A stretch of DNA of 64,000 nt. Source: Lotus japonicus (lineage: Eukaryota; Streptophyta; Magnoliopsida; Fabales; Fabaceae). The stretch is from positions 47,389,096 to 47,453,095 of the forward strand of contig NC_080045.1 of NCBI RefSeq assembly GCF_012489685.1, read 5' to 3'. This document shows, piece by piece, positions 9,956-21,900 of the stretch. How positions within the stretch are numbered: the first letter of the stretch is position 1; every line of letters starts with the position of its first letter. The notes under the pieces were generated by a model. It was not told where the DNA came from. It saw nothing but the letters and a program-made list of their open reading frames with translations, and did not search any database. Both the position numbers and the translations under genes were made by a program.

Positions 9956-12847
9956 CTAGGGTTTATCAGATCGACGCAGAAGTTCCATCATCATTTGCTT
10001 CATTTCAATCAGCAGAGACTCATGAGTGTCAAGACGTTGTTCCACAATGTCGAGTCTAGACGAGTTTGGCTGAGCAGAACTAGAAGGAACATTCTGAGCA
10101 GCGTGAGGATCTGGAGTGGAAGCAGAAGCAGCAGGAGTAAAAACTACGGGTGCAAGTGCTTGGCATCTAAGAGCTTCAGCCTCAGCTTCAAGTCGTTCTG
10201 TCTCTAATCTGGCTTGTTCAGCTTGAGCTGCTGCTTGACGTGCAGCTTCTTCTGCTTGTTCTTTCTTTCGTTTAGCTTCTTCAATAGCTTCAAGTAGCTT
10301 ATGTCTCTGTTCTTGTTCATGAAGAGCCACCCTTCTAGCAAACCTTTGCTTTGCAACCTCGATCCTCTGACTTCCCTCTGCATGCAGGAGCTGCATCATA
10401 ACTGGAACTTGAGCCACGAGCCAAGTGCCCAGAGTGTTCCACTCTTCAGCCACATGTTCAGCATTCTCTCTTAGGTCAGTCTAACCTTGCACATTGCGTA
10501 GCATCAAAGAGGCTTCATGATAGAAAATATTGATGCACTCAGAGAGAGATGTGGGTCGGAGGTGAGTGTAAGGAATTATAGAGAGGTTGGTTTCAGGAGA
10601 GGCTGGGTGATTGCTGCTGTGAGCTTCAGAGGCACCTTGTGGAGAGCCAATGTTAAACATTTGAGCATTTGGTTCAGAGGTTCCAAGGTGAGGTTCTGAA
10701 GTTTCAACCAGAGGATGGGGTGATCTAACTGAGGATTGGTTAGACACAGATTGTTCTGGTTCAGGTTCTGGTTGAATAGGCTCTTGTTGGTCAGGGGCAG
10801 GGTGAGCTTGTTGAGCCAAGGGGTCTGCCTCATGTAAAGGATTGGCCAAGATAGGTTCATCTGGGTCAACTAGACGTTCGGGTCTAGGGCCAGGATATCT
10901 CCTAGGGCTTGGACAAGTGAGATAGTATTCTTCTAAGGTAGACACCTTTTTTTTTCTAACTTCCATGAATTTTCGAAGGGATTCAGAGTTGTTGGAAGGA
11001 GAAGAATCAGCAACATTTGTTGGGAAGGATACGGGTGTAAGGGCTGTGGAAGAGTCGGTATCCGTGGTTCTGGGAGCCAGACCTTCTGATGCTCTTGGGA
11101 CAGAGTGATCAGAGGTTCTGGGTCCAGGTTCTGTTTGGGTAGGCTCTGGTTGCTCATGAATGATGGGTTCAGAAGTTAATGGGTTGTACGGGATGGTAAT
11201 GGGAGAGGTTGGTTCATCTGGCCTAGAGGGTTGGTTCTGGAGCAAGTTCCAGAGAGGTGCTTCAGTAGGAGAAGGTTGAAAAAATGAAGACCTTGGGGAA
11301 TGTGGTGGAGAGGTGGTTTGTGCAGCTGGTTGGGACTCAGGAATAGGAGTGAGGGGATTTGAAGAGTGTTTGAGCATGGCTGATATGGGGAGTGCATCAA
11401 ATAAATTCAAATCATCATCAGAAGCAACTGCAGACTTACTTGAATGTGCTGATGATCTTGTCACTCTGGCAGGAGTTTCAATCCGTCTGATCACTTCAGC
11501 AGCTGGTTCCACCCGAGTAGGCTTCACCACAATTCTGACCTGCTTCTTCTTCTTCTTAGGAGAAGGAGGACCATCCTCACCATCATCACCATCATCAGGC
11601 TTGCTGGTTTCATCATGTTTTCTCTTGGATTGACCAGCCTTCTTCTTTTTGATCAGAGGAACATCTGATTCCTCAGAAGATTCTTCTAGGATCATCTTCC
11701 TCGGAACTTTCTTCTTGATAGGAGAAGGAAACTCTGGAGCTGGCGGCAGTCTGCTGAAAAATTCATCGAGATCAATTTCAAAGCCTTGAGCCCTTAGGTC
11801 TTCAACATAGCACCTAATGGCTTCAGGATTGTCTGCCTGTGTCCACAGAGGGTAGTCATTCAGAGGCACCCTTCTACTTCTGATTTCAGAAGATGTGTCT
11901 TCATGGGCAGGAGCAATCTTCTTCTTGACTAGGCCCATTCTCTTTAGAGAATTTGCAGTGAAGACATCACTGACAATGGTGGTTAGATCCTCTGTGCATC
12001 CAGCATTTACCAGATCTTGAATGAGGCCACTCTCAATGAAGAGATCAGACAACAGTCTCCCGAAGGGAATATACTTGATTGCTGACTTGATGGAGGCAGT
12101 GGTACGAGACTTCCGGATACACTCCTTCAAGTAGGAGAACAGGAAGTAGGGAAGGCAGATCTTCTTCTTGTCTTGGATGAAGAACAACATCGCCTTCTGG
12201 TTGAAGTTGATGTAGTCTGGAGAACTGCCCTTTGGTCTCTAGTTTATGCAGTGGAGCAAAATCTTGTGCCAGATCCTGAGCTTGGGATGAAGGTCCATCA
12301 CTTTGTAATTAGTCTTGCCCGGTTTATAATTGGTGTACAGGGCCTTGTTGGTCTCATCCTTCGTCTTGGGTTTCAGCTTTGATTCAGTGAATTGGAAACG
12401 ATACCCAAAAGCAGTTTCTGCACCCAGCAGGTTCACGAAAGACTTCTCTGTAATGATGATCTTTCTTCCAAGAATGTGAGATACCACCTAAGTATCATCG
12501 CAGTCGGCGTGCTTCCAGAATTCCTTGATCAGTTTATCATACACCGGTCCTCGAAGCCTGTTGAAGTAATTTCCCCAACCTTGAACTTGGACTTCAGGAC
12601 GAAGATCATACCCATTTGTAGCAAGGTTGTCGAGGTCGAATCTCCATTCTGCCAGTACTTGAAGTTCCTCAGGAGCATATACGTAGTGAACGGCACAGCC
12701 CCGTTCTGCAATCGGAATAATCTGCTCTTGAGCTTGACCTTGATCTTGAGTCGGATTCTCTGGACCCCTTTGACCTGTTGCTAGACCAACTACCATATGA
12801 GGGAACTGGGTTGCATCTGCAGTAGCTCTTCTGGTTTGACTCACCAT
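9956..12847 (-). pseudogene. Envelope-like / 'putative plant transposon protein' frame with three TAG stops
   Basis: One continuous frame runs from an ATG at 12847 (or 13006 in frame) to a TAG at 9956-9958, about 960 codons. It is interrupted only by in-frame TAG codons at 12488-12490, 12239-12241 and 10481-10483; no frameshift is needed. The first third, with text such as 'YAPEELQVLAEWRFD', 'LRIWHKILLHCIN' and 'IPFGRLLSDLFIESGL', matches the family usually named putative plant transposon protein, found downstream of pol in legume Sireviruses. The middle is Ser/Pro/Glu-rich with Lys tracts such as 'SPKKKKKQVR'. The last section (10453-9956) is Ala/Glu-rich coiled coil. A CT-rich leader precedes the ATG. 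Function is unknown; SIRE1-type proteins here are called envelope-like. As read it would yield fragments only. Confidence 0.75.
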
Positions 12848-13293
12848 TTTTGGAGTGGTTGAAGGTTTAGGTAGAAGATGAAGGTTGAAAGATGAAGAGA
12901 GATCGAGAGAGAAATCGAGGATAAGCGGTTTTGAAATAGCAAGAGAGAGAGAGAGAGTAAAAACCGAAAGTGAAGGAGATCGTGTGTGTATAGTGGGTTT
13001 TGACAAATAACCGTTGTTGATTCAAAAAGCACTTTAAAATCAACGGTTGAAAATTAAAGATAGATAGTAACAGTAAATACACATATCACACACAGGAGAG
13101 AAGCACATCTACATGCAATCATGACAGACTGTCACACGGGCACGAGGAACTATGCATCAGAAATACTGACACACGTGTTGCTGTCTCAGCTTCAGAGTCA
13201 GTACCAATGGGTACACACACTCTGATTGAGTTACCTTCTGGACTAGACATCTTCTGATCAAGAAGTATCATAGTCAGAGGTTCTGATCCATCT

Positions 13294-16200
13294 TCACTCT
13301 GGACAAAAGTCCATGTTCAGATTTTTCAGAATAAAATTAAATCTATCCTCTGCTAAGGGCTTTGTAAAGATATCTGCCCATTGATGGTCAGTATCAACAA
13401 ACTTCAGAAGAAGTACGCCCTTCTGTACATAATCTCTAATAAAGTGATACTTTACCTCAATGTGCTTTTCCCTTGAATGCAAGATAGGATTCTTACTCAA
13501 TGAGATTGCAGCAGTGTTATCACAATAGATTGGGATATTGCTCTCAAGGATCTGATAATCCTCCAGCTGATGTTTCATCCAGAGCATCTGAGTGCTACAT
13601 ATTGCTGCTGAGATATATTCTGCCTCTACAGTTGATAGTGCAATGGTTGATTGCCTCTTGCTTGCCCATGAGACTAGATTGCTTCCCAGAAATTGACAAT
13701 TTCCAGAAGTACTTTTTCTCTCTGTTCTATCTCCAGCATAATCAGCATCACAATAACCTGAAAGCTTATACTCTGATGTTTTCTTATACATCAAGCCAAG
13801 GTTAGTGGTGCCTTTCAGATACCTTAGGATCCTCTTAACAGCAGTTAAGTGGGTTTCCCTTTGATCTGATTGTAAACGAGCACATAAATGAACACTAAAT
13901 AGTATGTCTGGCCTAGATGCAGTTAAGTATATAAGTGAACCTATCATGCCACGATAGAGCTTCTGACATACTTTACCATTTTTATCTTCTTTCTCCAGAA
14001 TGCATGTAGGATGCATTGGAGTCTTGGCCACTGTAGATTCCAGCATATTGAACTTCTTCAGAAGTTCTTTAGTGTACTTGCTCTGATGGATATATGTTCC
14101 TTCTGGTGTTTGATCAACTTGTATTCCCAGAAAGTACTTTAATTCTCCCATCATACTCATCTCAAATTCAGCCTGCATCATCTCAGAAAATTCTTTGCAT
14201 AGAGATTGATTAGCAGAACCAAATATAATATCATCAACATAAATTTGCACAATTAAGATATCATCTTTATAAGTCTTGCAAAAAAGAGTTGTATCTACTT
14301 TACCCCTTACAAACTCATTCTCCAGAAGGAATGAGCTGAGTCTCTCATACCATGCTCTGGGAGCTTGCTTCAGACCATAGAGTGACTTCTTCAATTTGAA
14401 CACATGGTCTGGTTTCTTCTCATCTTCAAAACCTGGGGGTTGATGAACATAGACTTCCTCTGAAATATAACCATTTAGGAAGGCACTCTTCACGTCCATC
14501 TGATGTAGAACTATGTTGTGATTAACTGAAAAAGAGATCAACAGTCTGATTGCCTCCAGTCTTGCTACTGGAGCAAATGTTTCAGTGTAGTCTATTCCTT
14601 CCTGCTGGCTGTAGCCTTGAGCAACTAGCCTTGCCTTGTTTCTGACTACATCTCCTTTCTCATTCAGCTTGTTTCTGAATACCCATTTTGTTCCAATTAC
14701 ATGGACACTCTCAGGCTTCTTCACTAAGCTCCAAACATCGTTCTTGGAGAATTGATTCAATTCTTCTTCCATAGCCAGAATCCAATCCTTGTCCTGAAGA
14801 GCTTCATCTATGGACTTGGGTTCAATTAAGGACACCAATCCTTTCAGACTGAGCAAGGTCTCTTCAGAGGGTCTGAAGGCTGATCTGGTTCTGACTGGTT
14901 CGTCTTTATTGCCCAGAATCAATTCCTTAGGGTGAGCTGCAGTGATTCTGCTCTTCTTCAGAGTTTGTGAGTTAGAGGGACCAGCTTCTTCCTCTGATTC
15001 ATCTTCCTCTGGCTCAGCTTCCTCTGGAGCTTTGCCTTTGTCAGAAACATTAATGCTCAAATCTGCAAACTTCTCAACTAGCTTTGACTGGTCAGAGTCA
15101 AGCTTATCGTCAAATCTAACATGAATAGATTCTTCAATAGTCTTAGCATCAGTATTATAAAATCTAAAACCTTTAGATCTCTCAGAATAACCAAGTAATA
15201 GACACTTAGAGGACTTAGCATCAAATTTATGCAATCTATCCTTAGTATTGAGAACATAACAAACACAGCCAAAAGGATGAAAATAAGAAATGTTAGGTTT
15301 TATGTTCTTCCACAATTCATAAGGAGTCTTATTCAGAATTGGTCTCACAGAGATTCTGTTCTGAATGTAACATGTTGTATTTACTGCCTCTGCCCAAAAG
15401 TGCTTAGCCATGCCAGTTTCTTGGAGCATGGTTCTAGCCATCTCCTGAAGAGTTCTATTCTTCCTCTCAACAACACCATTTTGTTGAGGAGTTCTGGGAC
15501 AAGAGAAATCATGTGCAATTCCATAGGAATCAAACAGACTCTCAAACTTGTCATTCTCAAACTCTCCACCATGGTCACTTCTGACACGCACAATCCTACA
15601 AGCCTTCTCGTTTTGCACTTGAGCAATGAAGGTAGAGAACACAGCATGAGACTCATCCTTGCGGGTTAGAAACTTTACCCATGTCCAGCGGCTATAGTCA
15701 TCAACGATAACCATCCCATATCTCTTGCCACCTATAGACTCAGTTTTCACTGGTCCAAAAAGGTCGATATGCAGAAGTTCCAACGGCCTTGAGGTTGAGA
15801 CAACATTCTTTGCCTTGAAAGGGACTTTTGTGAATTTGCCTTTCTGACATGCTTCACAGAGAGCGTCTGAAGCGAACTTCAGATTGGGTAAGCCCCTGAC
15901 AAGGTTTAGCTTGCTCAGCTGAGAAATCTTTCTCATACTGGCATGCCCTAACCGTCTATGCCATACCCACTGCTCTTCATTAACAGACAGAAGGCACTTC
16001 ACATTCTGAGCCTCCAACTCAGATAATCTGATCTTATAAATGTTGTTCTTCCTCTTGCTGTTAAACAGAACAGAGCCATCGATTTGACTTACAGCCCGGC
16101 AGGACTTTTGATTGAATATAACATTATAACCCTTGTCAGCTAATTGACTTATAGACAATAAGTTATGTGTTAAGCCGTCTACCAATAACACATTATCAAT

Positions 16201-16398
16201 GCATGGACTACTATCTACACAAATAGTACCAGTACCAACAATTTTACCCTTTTCATTTCCTCCAAAGCCAACTTCGCCTCCAGGCTTAAGTTTCAGCTCT
16301 CGGAACATACGCCTTTCTCCCGTCATGTGACGCGAGCATCCACTGTCCATATACCATGATTGGTGTTTCAGTGGAGCTATCAAGGATATCTGCAACAT
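13294..16398 (-). CDS. pol: Sirevirus pol polyprotein (protease, integrase, RT, RNase H)
   Basis: The frame encodes 1034 residues without a stop. The protease motif [13 protein letters not shown] (active D18-S-G) is at the N-terminus. The zinc-binding integrase N-domain ('[10 protein letters not shown]' to 'LCEACQKGK', about 147-188) is followed by the D212/D275/E311 triad ('LLHIDLFGP', 'RSDHGGEFE', 'NGVVERKNR'). An acidic linker spans about 455-480. RT runs from about 540, with YVDD at 720-723. RNase H has '[10 protein letters not shown]' and 'STVEAEYIS' near the C-terminus. The ATG shown is only the first in frame; the frame is open upstream to about 16446, overlaps gag by 113-160 bases and lies in the +1 frame relative to it. 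Pol is therefore probably made by frameshifting, or a one-base indel has separated the two in this copy. All catalytic motifs are present. Confidence 0.93.
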   Translation of the reverse strand: MLQISLIAPLKHQSWYMDSGCSRHMTGERRMFRELKLKPGGEVGFGGNEKGKIVGTGTICVDSSPCIDNVLLVDGLTHNLLSISQLADKGYNVIFNQKSCRAVSQIDGSVLFNSKRKNNIYKIRLSELEAQNVKCLLSVNEEQWVWHRRLGHASMRKISQLSKLNLVRGLPNLKFASDALCEACQKGKFTKVPFKAKNVVSTSRPLELLHIDLFGPVKTESIGGKRYGMVIVDDYSRWTWVKFLTRKDESHAVFSTFIAQVQNEKACRIVRVRSDHGGEFENDKFESLFDSYGIAHDFSCPRTPQQNGVVERKNRTLQEMARTMLQETGMAKHFWAEAVNTTCYIQNRISVRPILNKTPYELWKNIKPNISYFHPFGCVCYVLNTKDRLHKFDAKSSKCLLLGYSERSKGFRFYNTDAKTIEESIHVRFDDKLDSDQSKLVEKFADLSINVSDKGKAPEEAEPEEDESEEEAGPSNSQTLKKSRITAAHPKELILGNKDEPVRTRSAFRPSEETLLSLKGLVSLIEPKSIDEALQDKDWILAMEEELNQFSKNDVWSLVKKPESVHVIGTKWVFRNKLNEKGDVVRNKARLVAQGYSQQEGIDYTETFAPVARLEAIRLLISFSVNHNIVLHQMDVKSAFLNGYISEEVYVHQPPGFEDEKKPDHVFKLKKSLYGLKQAPRAWYERLSSFLLENEFVRGKVDTTLFCKTYKDDILIVQIYVDDIIFGSANQSLCKEFSEMMQAEFEMSMMGELKYFLGIQVDQTPEGTYIHQSKYTKELLKKFNMLESTVAKTPMHPTCILEKEDKNGKVCQKLYRGMIGSLIYLTASRPDILFSVHLCARLQSDQRETHLTAVKRILRYLKGTTNLGLMYKKTSEYKLSGYCDADYAGDRTERKSTSGNCQFLGSNLVSWASKRQSTIALSTVEAEYISAAICSTQMLWMKHQLEDYQILESNIPIYCDNTAAISLSKNPILHSREKHIEVKYHFIRDYVQKGVLLLKFVDTDHQWADIFTKPLAEDRFNFILKNLNMDFCPE

Positions 16399-18196
16399 AG
16401 ATAATCTTGTCCTTAGGTACCCACTTTCTAGGTCCTCTCTTGTTAGTTACCCCAGAGGTTCTGATCACCTTGGGTGTCTCAACATGATATTTTAAAGGAA
16501 TGTTTGCATGATATTTAGTCATAGAGAAGGATCGCTTTTTAAGAGGGTTTTTAGCAACTTTAGCAGGTAAAGGATCAGACAATATGGTACCAGAGGGAAC
16601 AAAGCATTCATACAAGGATTTAGCTTTAGACACAGAGGGCTCATTTCTAATTGGTTTAGAATAGCCAATGTCATGCATTCCATTTCTGCTTACGCCATAG
16701 ATCATTGAAGCCATTAAGCTTCTATCCACGCTTTTAGCTAGGAATCTTTGAAAAGACTTTTCATACTTAGACTCATTTCTACAATCAGAGGCATCACAGG
16801 CAACAATTTCTTCTAACTTAGCAATCTGGTTCTTAAGCACAGAGTTAGAATTGATCAAAGCATGATTATCATTTTTCAAATCAGAAATAATTTTCTCATG
16901 TTCAGAAGGAGTCTTGGAAACAGCAGATAAGTCCTTTTTCAGCTTCTTATGCTTAGACAATAAGGAGTTATATTTATCCATGATATCAGACAATGCATGT
17001 TTCAGTTCAGAGGTAGAGAAAGAAGCGAATACCTCATTTTCATCGTCTGAGTTAGGATCTCCTTCTGATTCTGAGTCAGAGTCAACAGCTCCCTTTGACT
17101 CTGCTTCCTTGTCTTTGACAATAGCCATGAGTCCTTGGACTTCACCATCAGAGTCAACATCCTCTGACTCTGATTCATCAAATGTCACCATCAGACTCTT
17201 CTTTGTCTTGAAGTGCTTCTTTGGCTTCTTGTCCTTCTTCAACTTTGGACAGTCACTTTTGTAGTGCCCTGATTCTTTGCACTCAAAGCATGTGACTTCC
17301 TTAAGTGAGGACTTCTTCTGACCTGAGGATTCAGACTTTCCTTTTGCCTTTCCAGAGCCTTTGTATTTGCTCTGCCTGTGCTTCCAGATGCGATTGAGTC
17401 TCTTGGAGATCAGAGTCAGCTCATCTTCATCAGAATCTTCTGATGCTTCTTCAGATTCCTCTTCTTCAGCTTGAAGAGCTTTTGACTTCTCAGCCTTAGC
17501 CTTTTCAGATTTAGATTTCAAGGCTATGGACTTTTTCCTCAGATCTTGCATCTCTGAGCGCTTCAGCTCATGGCATTTCAAAATGCTGATGAGTTCTTCT
17601 AAACTCATATTCTCAACATCTCTCGTGAGCTCTATTGAAGTCACTAAAGGCATCCAACTTTCAGGAAGACACCTGATGACCCTTATGACATGATCTTTTG
17701 TTGTGTAGCTCTTGTTGAGAGGTCGTATGCCAGCTACAAGCAACTGAAATCTGGAGAACATTTCTTCAATGGACTCATTCGGCTCCATGATGAAGGATTC
17801 ATACTTTTGGATCAAAGACAATGCCTTTGATTCTTTGACTTTCTTGTTTCCTTCATGAGACATCTTCAGAGATTCGAAAATGCCTTTCGCAAGCTCACGA
17901 TCTGTAATCTTCTGGTACTCTTCATAGGAAATAGCACTTAGAAGAATTGCTCTTGCTTTGTGATGTTGTGAGTACAGCTTCTTTTGATCTGCAGTCATCT
18001 CTGACCTTGGGATCTTCTTGCCATCTGCATCAACTGGACGCTCGTAGCCATCCACAATAATATCCCAGAGATCTGCATCGAAACCCAGAAAGAAACTTTC
18101 CAGTCTATCTTTCCAATATTCGAACCTTTGACCGTCGAACATAGGAGGCTTTGCATTGTAACCATCTCTTTGAGTTTCACTGGTGGTAGCAGCCAT
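16286..18196 (-). CDS. gag: Sirevirus Gag protein (636 aa)
   Basis: The protein starts [20 protein letters not shown], the usual start of copia Gag with the '[17 protein letters not shown]' capsid block (about 20-37). A UBN2-type Gag region follows to about 215, with '[11 protein letters not shown]' typical of the family. A lysine-rich and acidic stretch leads to one CCHC zinc knuckle, [14 protein letters not shown] (303-316), for RNA packaging. The C-terminal half is long, with acidic patches ('DSDSESEGD') and a predicted coiled coil ('[16 protein letters not shown]'); a long Gag is a Sirevirus feature. The stop lies inside the start of pol in a different frame. The ATG lies 73 bases from the inner edge of the 5' LTR. 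Confidence 0.92.
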   Translation of the reverse strand: MAATTSETQRDGYNAKPPMFDGQRFEYWKDRLESFFLGFDADLWDIIVDGYERPVDADGKKIPRSEMTADQKKLYSQHHKARAILLSAISYEEYQKITDRELAKGIFESLKMSHEGNKKVKESKALSLIQKYESFIMEPNESIEEMFSRFQLLVAGIRPLNKSYTTKDHVIRVIRCLPESWMPLVTSIELTRDVENMSLEELISILKCHELKRSEMQDLRKKSIALKSKSEKAKAEKSKALQAEEEESEEASEDSDEDELTLISKRLNRIWKHRQSKYKGSGKAKGKSESSGQKKSSLKEVTCFECKESGHYKSDCPKLKKDKKPKKHFKTKKSLMVTFDESESEDVDSDGEVQGLMAIVKDKEAESKGAVDSDSESEGDPNSDDENEVFASFSTSELKHALSDIMDKYNSLLSKHKKLKKDLSAVSKTPSEHEKIISDLKNDNHALINSNSVLKNQIAKLEEIVACDASDCRNESKYEKSFQRFLAKSVDRSLMASMIYGVSRNGMHDIGYSKPIRNEPSVSKAKSLYECFVPSGTILSDPLPAKVAKNPLKKRSFSMTKYHANIPLKYHVETPKVIRTSGVTNKRGPRKWVPKDKIIYVADILDSSTETPIMVYGQWMLASHDGRKAYVPRAET

Positions 18197-18254
18197 TGTT
18201 TTTCACACCGGCCCGGATCACTGAACACTGTTAGGTGTGGTAATCAGAACTTGC

Positions 18255-18266
18255 GCTCTGATACCA
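18255..18266 (-). other. Primer-binding site (initiator-Met tRNA)
   Basis: On the coding strand TGGTATCAGAGC follows two bases after the 5' LTR edge at 18269. It is the standard complement to the 3' end of plant tRNA-iMet used by copia elements. The match is exact over 12 bases. Confidence 0.95.
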
Positions 18267-18268
18267 AT

Positions 18269-19474
18269 TGAAGGTATGAAAAACGGTAGAAAGGGGGGGT
18301 TTGAATAACGTTTTCAGTATAAAGCTTCCACCTTAAAGATTTTGACAAATCTTTCGAGAACTTAAGTGCTAAAGATAAGAGATAGAAAAGCACACAAGGA
18401 TTTTATCCTGGTTCACTTGATAAATCACTCAAGCTACTCCAGTCCACCCGTTAAGGTGATTTCTTCCTTCTTAGAATGAAGGCAATCCACTAATCAGGTA
18501 AGAGTTACAACTGCACTTGAAATCTACAAGTGACTAACAATTACACTGACTTAGCTCACACTAAGATTCACTCTCTTAGTCTTCTCTAGGATCCGATCAA
18601 CCTTGATCTCCTAAAGGAACTAAACAAACTGTTTATCAAAGAATTGTTTACAAGAGATTTGCTTCTAAAAAGCTAATAGTAAACTCAATGAATTTCAGAT
18701 GAAGGAAAGCTTAGAAGAATTTGAATTTGTCTTGCGCGTATGTGAATGCTTCTAGCCGTTTCTTTCAGTCTTCAGTCTCTTTATATACTCCAAGGATTAG
18801 GGTTGAGCGTTGCATGGGAAATGCTACCGTTGGAGGGCAGTTCTGGAAAATCCAGCTTCTGCTATGTCTGAGACTGTTAGGTAGGTCGTCAGGGAGGTAC
18901 AGTTGCTTTTGTACTTGGATAGCGACTTGACCTTTAAACCTAGGAGACTTCTGATCAGGGGAATGCTTCATATTGGAACTTGTGAAGCCGGTTGATCAGA
19001 GTCAGAGGGAAAGCCCAGATCCTCTGACCATTGTTTCTTCTGATTCTGAACTCAGAGGGAAGTACATGGTCTTCAGAGTATCTTGCTTCTGGACATCAGA
19101 ATTTCACTATTCAGCTTCTGGATCTTCAAAGTCTTCTACACCATCAGAATATCTGAGCCTTCAGTGTTTCTTGGTTATCAGACTTTCTGGATCTTCAGAA
19201 CTTCTAGTGACTGAGTCCACATCAGAGTTTGTATAACTTCAGAACTTCTGAAGCTTTTCCACTGTTCATACTGAACATGGTGAATGCGAAAGCGTTGCTT
19301 GGGTCGCTCTTTAACACAGTACTTCTGATTTGTGTGAGATTGAGTTGAGGTCAGAGCCTGTAAATAGCACACTCAGAAAAACACGTTAGAGTACCACAAT
19401 TGTTCATATCAAAAGGTTAACTTGTAATCATCAAAACATAGAGTTGTACTACTAGATCAAAACTTGATCTTACA
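18269..19474 (-). repeat. 5' LTR of the Sirevirus element
   Basis: It is 1206 bp, TG...CA, adjacent to the primer-binding site, and followed on the plus strand by the duplicated target CCTAT. The body contains many repeats of 'tcagaa/ttctga', seen throughout the LTR. Confidence 0.95.
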
Positions 19475-21900
19475 CCTATCAGGGCGCACACATCCATCTC
19501 AAGGTCAAGGGCCAGGTTTGTTCCCCTCAATTTCTAGGGTTATCTTCCAATTCAGTTCAATTTATGGCCCTGTCTTCTCCTCTGCTTATCCACCATTCAC
19601 CGTTGTTTCTTCGCAGGCGCGGCTGGAGGCCCTTTTTCTCTTCAACGCAACTTCTTCTCTGTAGATCATCATCACTCACGCGTTCATGCGTCAAACCGTG
19701 AATCTAAGCCATTATTCCCATCATCCCCTCCCTCCGTTTTGTTATTGTCGAAGCGTGTCATCTCAGGATTGTTTCTCATTCTCATGCACTGCCGCTGCTC
19801 TGAAGACCTAATTTTGAGAAGCTTAAAGATGGAATTCCGTCAATTTCTCGACAATCAATCAGGTAACTGAAATTTCTCCATAAACCCGTAAATTTCTCTT
19901 CAAATTAGGTATATTATGATCAAGAATTAATATTTGTTATACGAATTAGGATATATCCATGACCTGAAATTCAAATTCAAATTTGAATTCAAAATTTTCT
20001 CATTCATAAAATCAAAACCATAACTATTAAAGCTTCAAAATAGGTTATTTATTTAGGTTAGCTGCCAAGGGGCACCTGGTATTCGGTAACCAAGGTTCCA
20101 GTTTCTCTGTTGGGTGGATAATTAGGTTACTTTTTCTTTTCTGGATTTAGGTTTTTGGGTGGCGCAGGTGTGAGATTGATGCCACTTTGAGGAGGTATGT
20201 GTTTTGGACCTCAGATTAAGTTTTATTTTAATGTCATACTCGAGTAATTGGTTACTATATATGCCCCCTGTCCCCCGATCAGTAATGGTTAAAAAAATGA
20301 AAATCATTGTTTTGATGCAGGTATATTATCTGTGGGAAGATATCTCATTCGTTAGTTTTAAAAATATGTTTCATTCTTTTATTTTCCTAGATGTGTTTCC
20401 TCTCTGACTTATGTTCCATATGCTTTTGCTTGACCTATGGGAAAAGTTGATATGATGATATCTAACTTCTTTTCATTGAACTTTTTATTATTGGGAAATC
20501 ACTTAGTCACATTTCATGATCATTTATCTAACCTTTTTTTAAGCCAAGTGATTTTTTGTTAGTTGATGCATACCTGCAAAGCCTTATGAATGGAGGTTGC
20601 GGTTATCTACAATAGTTTTCCAGAATATGCCAGAATAGTAGAGTTCAATATGCAATACCCATGAAAAGCATGCTATTGTAATATTAATACGAAACAAAAT
20701 TGGCGGATTCTCAATTTGTGGTTTATTGTTTTAATTATCTTAGATAATAATTCAGTTTTTGTTGTTGGTATTTTTGTGCTGCTTTCTTTATAGGTGGGCA
20801 ACTCAAACATGAAGATAACTTTTCTTATAAGATTTACTTGGGATTATGAGCTTATACCACCAAATATGGATGAAGATCTTATGAGAAACCATGAGCCTCT
20901 TCAATTTACTATTATGACGAAGGTATTAGTTTTTACTATTCTATTTGTTGCTGCATATTTGAATGTATTTGTAAACTAGATTGAATGGAGGAAAATGCAC
21001 TCCAGTTCATAACCATGACATGCTTTCCTTCTGATCCCTCCCATCTTGCTTCTCCAAGAAGCCTCCTTCACATCCACTAATTTTCAAAATTTAAGAGATT
21101 ATCTCATTCATTGATACTCCAATTGAAGATCTCATTTTACTGATTATATAGCTACGAATTGTTCGTGTGGGTGAGGTGACTGTGGTCATAACTGAATCAA
21201 ACTCCATCTTTCTTATATAATTATTGGGACTGGCTTACATCATGGAAATGTTAATTGTGAATGTATTTTTTCTTGAACATTAGGTGAATCAAATTCTTCA
21301 TTATAATTGTAAATGTCCCTGCATCGTGTTGTTATTTGAAAGAAAAATATCGTAAGTTTTAAAGTATATTTGGGCTTTTGTGATGTGGTTTTGTAAATGA
21401 AAATTGGATAATAGATTTGAATTTTCATACACTATGCAGGAGGCTAGAGGCTGATAGGTTCTTCACAAGCAACTTCAATGTGCATGCATAAACCAATAAG
21501 TCTGGTCAAGTTGTTAGAACCATGTTCACTGATTAGCTTTATTATGTTGTGTTTATGTAATTCTTGCTCTGGCCTTAGCATTAGAGTAATATACATGCTC
21601 TCATAGTATCATTGTCGTAATTATTCTCTTTCAAGAGTATCATTCTATCTATCAATATATAAAATTAATGTTTTGATTTAAGTATCATTATATTATGTGG
21701 CTAGAAGAATAATACTCTTTTGTAAATCGATACATTGGACTCTCATTGACCCTTCATGCAGGAACATGGCTATCTATGCTATCAAGAAGAAGAAACAACA
21801 TGAAAAGAGGGTAGATAATTTGAACTAGGGAGCAGTGCTGATTGGTTCCATAATTTGAAATCATCATGCTGCTAGAGGGTAGATAATCTAAGATATTTGT
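19475..21900 (+). pseudogene. Gene-derived fragment with exon-like blocks (possible ESCRT-III/SNF7 piece)
   Basis: Downstream of the Sirevirus the sequence looks like a host gene rather than repeat. A leader leads to an ATG at 19829 with a short exon ('MEFRQFLDNQS') ending at a good donor near 19862. An exon-like block follows a 'tttatag' acceptor near 20792 and reads 'LIRFTWDYELIPPNMDEDL' to a donor near 20921. A third block after an 'atgcag' acceptor near 21762 reads 'NMAIYAIKKKKQHEKRVDNL' and stops. The last block resembles the SNF7 pattern 'AAIQCLKRKRLYEQQVEQL' in spacing and charge; I rate that resemblance modest. Its left part would be 7239-7345. It is probably a captured and decayed gene. 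The first two blocks are unrecognised. Confidence 0.4.

Larger units (their letters stand above)
7346..19474 (-). mobile_element. Full-length Ty1/copia retrotransposon, Sirevirus type (12.1 kb)
   Basis: A complete element lies on the minus strand. Both LTRs are 1206 bp (7346-8551 and 18269-19474), begin TG, end CA, and are bordered by the target duplication CCTAT (7341-7345 and 19475-19479). The order on the coding strand is 5' LTR, primer site for initiator-Met tRNA, gag, pol (protease, integrase, RT, RNase H), a long envelope-like frame, spacer with several polypurine tracts, and 3' LTR. Integrase before RT defines copia. The long gag, long LTRs, extra ORF after pol and repeated polypurine tracts are Sirevirus traits. 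By eye I count about seven LTR differences (about 0.6%), so insertion is recent. gag and pol are open, so it may be mobile or recently so. Confidence 0.95.

Noticed and set aside
11313..11633. 106-codon plus frame within the envelope-like region
   Set aside because: Antisense shadow of the Ser/Pro/Lys-rich frame on the minus strand, with no TATA or leader, unlike 9353-9745.
12488..12490. Regulated SIRE1-type stop readthrough at the amber codons
   Set aside because: The known SIRE1 context is UAG-CARYYA; none of the three sites matches it, so I list the stops as unexplained rather than as programmed readthrough.
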